Shown here: positions 39,801-46,358 of the stretch, piece after piece | Layout: every line of letters begins with the position of its first letter | Numbering within the stretch: position 1 is the first letter of the stretch | Assembly: GCA_940671915.1 (NCBI GenBank) | Contig: CALNVZ010003434.1 | Location: 6,935,126-6,999,125, forward strand | DNA from: Paracentrotus lividus | Lineage: Eukaryota > Echinodermata > Echinoidea > Camarodonta > Echinidae | Reading direction: 5' to 3' | DNA: 64,000 nt | Made by a program: the position numbers and the translations under genes | Notes under the pieces: generated by a model | Seen by the model: the letters and a program-made list of their open reading frames with translations, nothing else | What the model was told of the DNA's origin: nothing | Database searches by the model: none

Positions 39801-42800
39801 TATGTTTGAAGTGGTACCTCCAAAAAATATCACATATGGGACCGAGATCCACAAACCAACGCCAAAGAGATAATGTCACATATCAGATGAAAATCAAGCG
39901 AAATCCATCTATATATTGAAATTTGTTCTGGCTTCCACAATTTTTCAGCTCGAAGATATATTGTGCGACTTCCGCTGTGTTGATGGTCTAATTTATAGTG
40001 CCTTCATGAGTATTTCGTGATTTAGTGCACAAAAAAAGCTGTCTTCGTGGATATCGTGGTATATATTCATTAAGACTCGGACTATGGCTTCGACTCCCAT
40101 TAACGACTCTGACTATGGCTCCGATCCCATTAAGACTCGACTCTGGCTCCGACTCCCATTCAGACTCCATAGTTGACGTGTGACTCAGTGCTTCCAGGAA
40201 TCAAAAGAAGGTCTCAACTCTGGTGGGAAAGTTCTTGAACTCCATGGACTTCAAATGCAGCGCAAAACATGCCATATTTGAGTTTCAAAACAGTATTTTC
40301 ACCACCACCAAACCCATAGGTCTTGCCTCTATGACTCCTAGTAGAGAGTGACTCTAAATGCAATGCTAGGCAAACCCACCCAACAGAAGAATGTTGCACC
40401 TGATTGACTATGTGAGATGCGGTGAAGCCTAACTCAAAATGCATTCATTCCTTCCCTCTCCTACATTTAACAAAGGATGATTTAATTGAGGGATAGTATG
40501 ACTTTCTACAGTGTCAGATATGTTTTGGAAGTTAAATGTCAGGTTTTTAACTGTATGAGGTTGATGTTTATATATGTTGTGTCCTTAGACGGTATATGTG
40601 CAATCTAGAAGTTTACTTTTATTATTATTATGAATTCTTTGATTGATATGTCGTTTGATGTAAGAAAGTATGATGTATGTGATTGAAAATGTGCTCTGTA
40701 ACCAACTTTAGGTGTAGGGGTTGGGTGTTTACTGTGAATATAGGCGTATTAAGCTGTAAAATAGTGCATTGCGTTCCCTATGATTAAATCTGTTTCTTAT
40801 GTTTTTGCACCAAAAACAAAAAAGAGCAATATTAAGCAATTTCATATCAAAACCAATCTCAATTTCAATGAATATTTTGAAAGGAAAATATTTATGGGTT
40901 GAGCATGAACATGTGACATTACTTTGTATTAGCCAATATTTTTGTATTATACATTTTCGTGATTATGCACTACTTAGAAATTAGAAATTTGAGAAGGTCT
41001 AAAGAGTTCGGGTATGTTTCTTTATATTTTGATTGCTCTTTGAGTATACTTACATATACCTTGCATTAAGGTGGAAATTTTCATGTTGACGGACTCTTGA
41101 AATTCCCAAAAATCAAAGCTCCACAAAATATATTTCTTATACAGTAATTACTTTTCATTTAGATTCCTCTGTTGTAGCCTCTTGTCATCTTTTCTGTAAA
41201 TTAAATCCATACATTGATATTTTTCTGATAGACTGTGTACATGTTTGCATGCTTATCTGGTCCATTTTTATTGATGCACCCTGTTGCATGACTGTGAGAT
41301 TTGTATCCCTATTTCTTGTATGACAGGTGGATGATTTAAGCTTCTGGTTATCCCAAGATTCACCCAAACCTGCCACCTCCCAAACCCCTACTCCTGCCCC
41401 TACCACCAATGGCAAGGTCTTCCCAGATACCAAAGAAGAGGTTTGTTGTTTACCCACTTTCTACTTTTCTTCAAAAAACTATTCTCGCTATTGCGTAGTT
41501 TATGACATTATGAGCATGTTAGACTCTCTCTGACACCAATTATATCAAAGAGGTTTTTTTTTTATGTTTCCTACTCTCTACTTTCTTGAAGAAACCTTTC
41601 CTCTATTAAAAGTTACATTGTGTAGTTTATGTATTATAAGCATGTCAGACTTTCATTTTTCAAAATACATCCTTCATTTCTAACAACCTTATTGCCATGG
41701 TCTTCACAGGGTGTCCATTTCTATTTAACTCTTACCAACATGTGCAATTTTTTTTTGCATTGGCTGTAGCAATTCCCCTGATAAAAGATTTTTCTGTGAA
41801 AGTTGATGTAGATCAGACACGCAAGATGGATGACCATTTGGATAAAGGCATTTAACAGTTTTAGACTTTAGGCTCTTAACCTTTGATTCAAATTAGATGT
41901 CAGATGCAATTTTGGATAATGGATTGATCTTTCATCTTTTTCAAGTGTAAAGGAGGTTTCTTTCTTTCTTTCTTTTTTTTTTGTTTCCTTTTTTTTTTGT
42001 CTCTAATAGTCAAATTTACCTCTATATTGTTAATTGCATGCATGACCTGCATCGGGCAATACATTTTTGCACTTTTGTAATTTGTCATTTATGTTGACTT
42101 GATGACTTGTTAAATTTGTTTCAGTATTGTCAATCTTGATATTACAGCTCTAACTGAATTTTGTTTAAAAATGTGGTTATGTCATTCCTGAATCTGATTA
42201 TAGTTTTAAGACTGACAAGGGTGGCTTGCATAGAGAAGCACTCTAAAAAAAATTAATTTGGAATTCCAATTTATCAATTTATGTGTTTTAACTTTGACTT
42301 CAAATCAGTTTTAAATATCAGTAAAAACAGCAAAAGAGCAGGTTCTTTGTCTCCATCCAACCCCAACCAGGGTTTTGCGGTCCGACTCACCTGTGAATTT
42401 TTGATGTTGCAAGAGTGAACTATCAGCTGTGTTTGTATACCCATCTCGCTTTTTGTTTTTAGCCTTGATAAATCAAAATTTCATCACCAAACGGTAACAT
42501 CTTTGATGTAATGATTCACCTTATTCTCACTATCCCTGACAGAAATCATCCAAGAAACATCGTAAGGACAAGAAGGTGAAGAAAGATAAAAAGAAGAAGA
42601 AATCAGCAAGCAAGGAGAATTATGAAGCAGTAGGAGAGATAGATGATATCAATGAAGATCAAACTCCAGATCCAGTCATTCCTGTAAGTGAAGTCAACTC
42701 TTGTTCTAGTGCTCGTGGCCAGTTAACTCATGACATACATCCAAACTCATAGGCACATAAGCTGCATGTGTCCATATTTGAAATGAAATAATTGCCTTGA

Positions 42801-45800
42801 ATTGAACTCCTGTAGACTCTAGGACTTGTCCATAATAATCTTAAAACTTTTTACTGGTCACCTTCAAGCGCCTTTTATCCAATATATCATCGAAGTATTA
42901 TTTCAGTATTATTTTCTATTTATTGACAAGGTAAACATTCTCAGCTCACAGTTTGTAGTTCAGGAAATTTGATAATAGATTCCAGAGTGAAAAAATATGA
43001 CTTTTTTTGTGTTTGCTGTCCTCTCAAGGAAATATCCCATTGCCTGTACCCCTTTCAGTATGTGACTGGGATATATTTGTTAATATTACCTGCATATAAG
43101 AATGCTATATTCCATTATATTTCTATTTCAGGCCATGTCAAGTTACAGGCTCCTTGCTGAGAATGAGTCTATAAAGATGGTAAGTGTTGTAGGAATGTAT
43201 GAATCAGTAGAACTTGTGGCTTATATATCTGGAAAATAAACAATATTATATATGAGTAGTATTGTTGCTTTTTATCAGTGAATAGAAAATAGTGCAAAAA
43301 CTTTTTTCCTTAATTATTTTATCAATTTAATCATGCAAACAGTCGTATTGTGTGAAAATAAAATTTGTATAATTGATAAGAACTTGTATATTGAACCCTT
43401 CATGTTTGTAGAAGTTTTCTCTCACTCTTCAACAATTTTATGACTTATTTGCAAAATGTACAACTAAAGGAAATGAACTCTGGTATCCTCTATCATATTT
43501 CTCTCTTTGACAGACTTACGAGCTAGGATCAATTGTAGATCAATAGTAACCAATCAAGATCCTTGTTGCAAAGTCTTCTTGCAAAAAAATATCACTTTGA
43601 ACATATCAGAATTTCAAATTGGAATTGATCATAACTCATGTCTCAGGGGAGAGAATAGACCCCAAGCAGAACTGTAGTATCATTGTCATCATTTGATCTA
43701 TCATATTTGTCTCTCTCTTTGATAGACTTACGAAACAAGAGTAGACCCAAAGCAGAACTCTCAAGTTGTCATCTCAGTAATCTTCACCAATCTCCTGTCA
43801 TCACATCTAAAAGCTCTGGAGTTCAACGTCCTTGACTCACTCAATACAAAGCTAATACGAGGGGTGAGTTATCAACTGTCTTTGACTCTTTGAGGGTTAG
43901 GGTTAGGGTAGTCATTCTTCACTTATCTACTATCATCACACCTCAAAGCTCTTGAGTTCAATGTCCTTGACTCACTCAATACAAAGCTAAGACTTTTCCT
44001 TTTCATGTACCAATGAATGTCTTGTGCTTTGCTACAAACATCTTTCCAGTTAGGGCTATGGCTGATTGTATTCACAAGCAAATTAAATAAGTTTGCATGT
44101 AGCTAATATAACATCTGGCCCTACCTCTCCTGACCCACATTAAGTAAAAAAGAAAACTTCTGCTGCATATAAATAGGTTACCATTAATTGTAAAGCTGTC
44201 ATTAAGGAAAACTATGGTGTTACACTGGTTAAAAGCCAATAGACATCAGGGCCCGGATCTTCATGTTCCTCTAGTGATGTCATCGGGTAGCTATAATAAG
44301 GTTCATAATTATGCAGCTTACTAGATGTTCATACTGAAAATAACATTGCAAATATTACCACCTCGCAAAGTTTCTGTAATGCTGGAACGTGTCTGACACT
44401 TTGACCTCTTATTACAGGCTGGAGTATCGCAGCATGATGGAGTGAAAGTCCCCTTCCAGCTTCCCCCTGAGGCGTCAAATGAAGGCCAGTTTGCTTTCAC
44501 TATTCATGCTATCACCATGCCACAGAAACTCAAAGGAACACTCACATATATGGTCAAGGTAAGGGGTTATACATTGATTGATTTTACCAGACTGAGTTAG
44601 GGTTAGGGTTAGGGTTCGGTGTTCAATGAGGGCCAGTTTGCTTTTACTATTCATGCTATCACCATGCCACAGAAACTCAAAGGAACTCTCACCTTTATGG
44701 TCAAGGTAAGGGGTTATATATTGATTGATTTTACCAGACTGAGTTAGGGTTAGGGTAAGGGTTCGGTGTTCAATGAGGGCCAGTTTGCTTTTACTATTCA
44801 TGCTATCACCATGCCACAGAAACTCAAAGGAACACTCACCTATATGGTCAAGGTAAGGGGTTTATTATATTGATTGATTTTAACAGACTGGGTTAGGGTT
44901 AGGGTTAGGGTTCAGTGTTCAATGAGGGCCAGTTTGCTTTTACTATTCATGCTATTACCATGCCACAGAAACTCAAAGGAACACTTACTTATATGGTCAA
45001 GGTAAGGGTTATACATTGATTGATTTTACCAGACTGGGTTAGGGTTAGGGTTAGGTGTCCAATGAAGGCCAGTTTGTTTTCACTATTCAAGCTATAACCA
45101 TGCCACATAAACTCAAAGGAACACTCACATATATGGTCAAGGTAAGGGGTTATACATTGATTTATTTTACCAGACTGGGTTAGGGTTATGGTTAGGTGCC
45201 CTCCGGAGTATTAGGGTTAACCCTTTAGCACCTAAACCGCCCGAGACTGCCCCTCAGCTTACTCACTAAACCGCCCCAAACCGCCACTGTCTGAAGCACA
45301 CTATAGTCAAGATACTATCAAAAGTATGTGATGAAACATGCCCATGTTTGTTGTGGAATACCCATTGGATGTTTGTTGTCCGATTCTGCACAAAAAAAGT
45401 CTGTTTTAAGAGCAATTCTTATTGAAAAAAAAAACTGATTGAAACACAGCAGAACCCTTTCTGCGAGTGAGTAAACTGACACTTTTCACACAGTCTCAAG
45501 GTGCAAAAGGGTTAAAATGCCCTGCCAAAGAGAATGTCATGTTGAAAATCAAATAGAGGATATAGTTGTTATCTGTCTTTGTATTTAAGTGTAACGGGTA
45601 AGACATTCCTCGCCTTCATATTTTGCTTCACTGGAATCCATGGGGTAATCTATACATGAACTACATGTATTTAAATAATAATATTTTCTTCTTCCATTTT
45701 AAATACAGGATGACAGAGGTTCAACAAGTGATTGATTTCAAGATTAATCTTCCAGTTTCAGCCTACATACTGGCAACTCCATGTAGCAGGTAAGAATGCT

Positions 45801-46296
45801 AGATATTAATACTCTTTATTATTGTCCTCCAGTTGAGCTGTCTTAGAACCCCCAGGGAACATTCATTTATTAACAGGGAGCAGTATTCTGAGCTATTAGC
45901 TAAGGGTGAGCTTTCAGCCAAGAACTCTTTCACGACACCCCCAGGAGGTGTAGAGTTTGCATCACTCTGGCTCGAGTTTGTTCCTATCTCTCACATGTTC
46001 ATTAATTCATTTATTTACAGGGAGCAGTATTCTGAGCATTAGCTAAGGGTGAGCTTTCAGCCAAGAACTCTTTCACGACACCCCCAGGAGGTGTAGAGTT
46101 TGCCATCACTCTGGCTCGAGTTTGTTTCTTCTCTCACATGGCAGTAGAAGAGAGAGTGGACCAAACTGCATCACTGTTTAGCTGCTCCATGAAAGGACAT
46201 CAAGTCTGTGTGCTTCTCAAGGCAATGGTAAGTATTAGCGAAAAATTAAAGAGGGATTTAGGGCACCTAAACTCTTTATAATAACCCATGTAAAGG

Positions 46297-46358
<62 letters not shown>

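Larger units (their letters stand above)
35086..40065 (-). mobile_element. Degenerate CR1/L2-like non-LTR retrotransposon
   Basis: Read on the minus strand: ORF1-like region (39471-38658), an endonuclease fragment (about 38030-37960, reading [12 protein letters not shown]), a reverse transcriptase fragment (36455-36237) and a pentanucleotide (GAATT)n tail at 35086-35105. Order and tail type are those of CR1/L2/Jockey-group LINEs. ORF2 is broken by many frameshifts and stops, so the copy is dead. It lies in the 8.4-kb AP3D1 intron, antisense to the gene. Confidence 0.8.

Noticed and set aside
44580..45190. Interstitial telomere
   Set aside because: TTAGGG-like tracts are only two or three repeats long and belong to a tandem intron unit. 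Similar short tracts near 8930, 20515 and 43900 are also too short.
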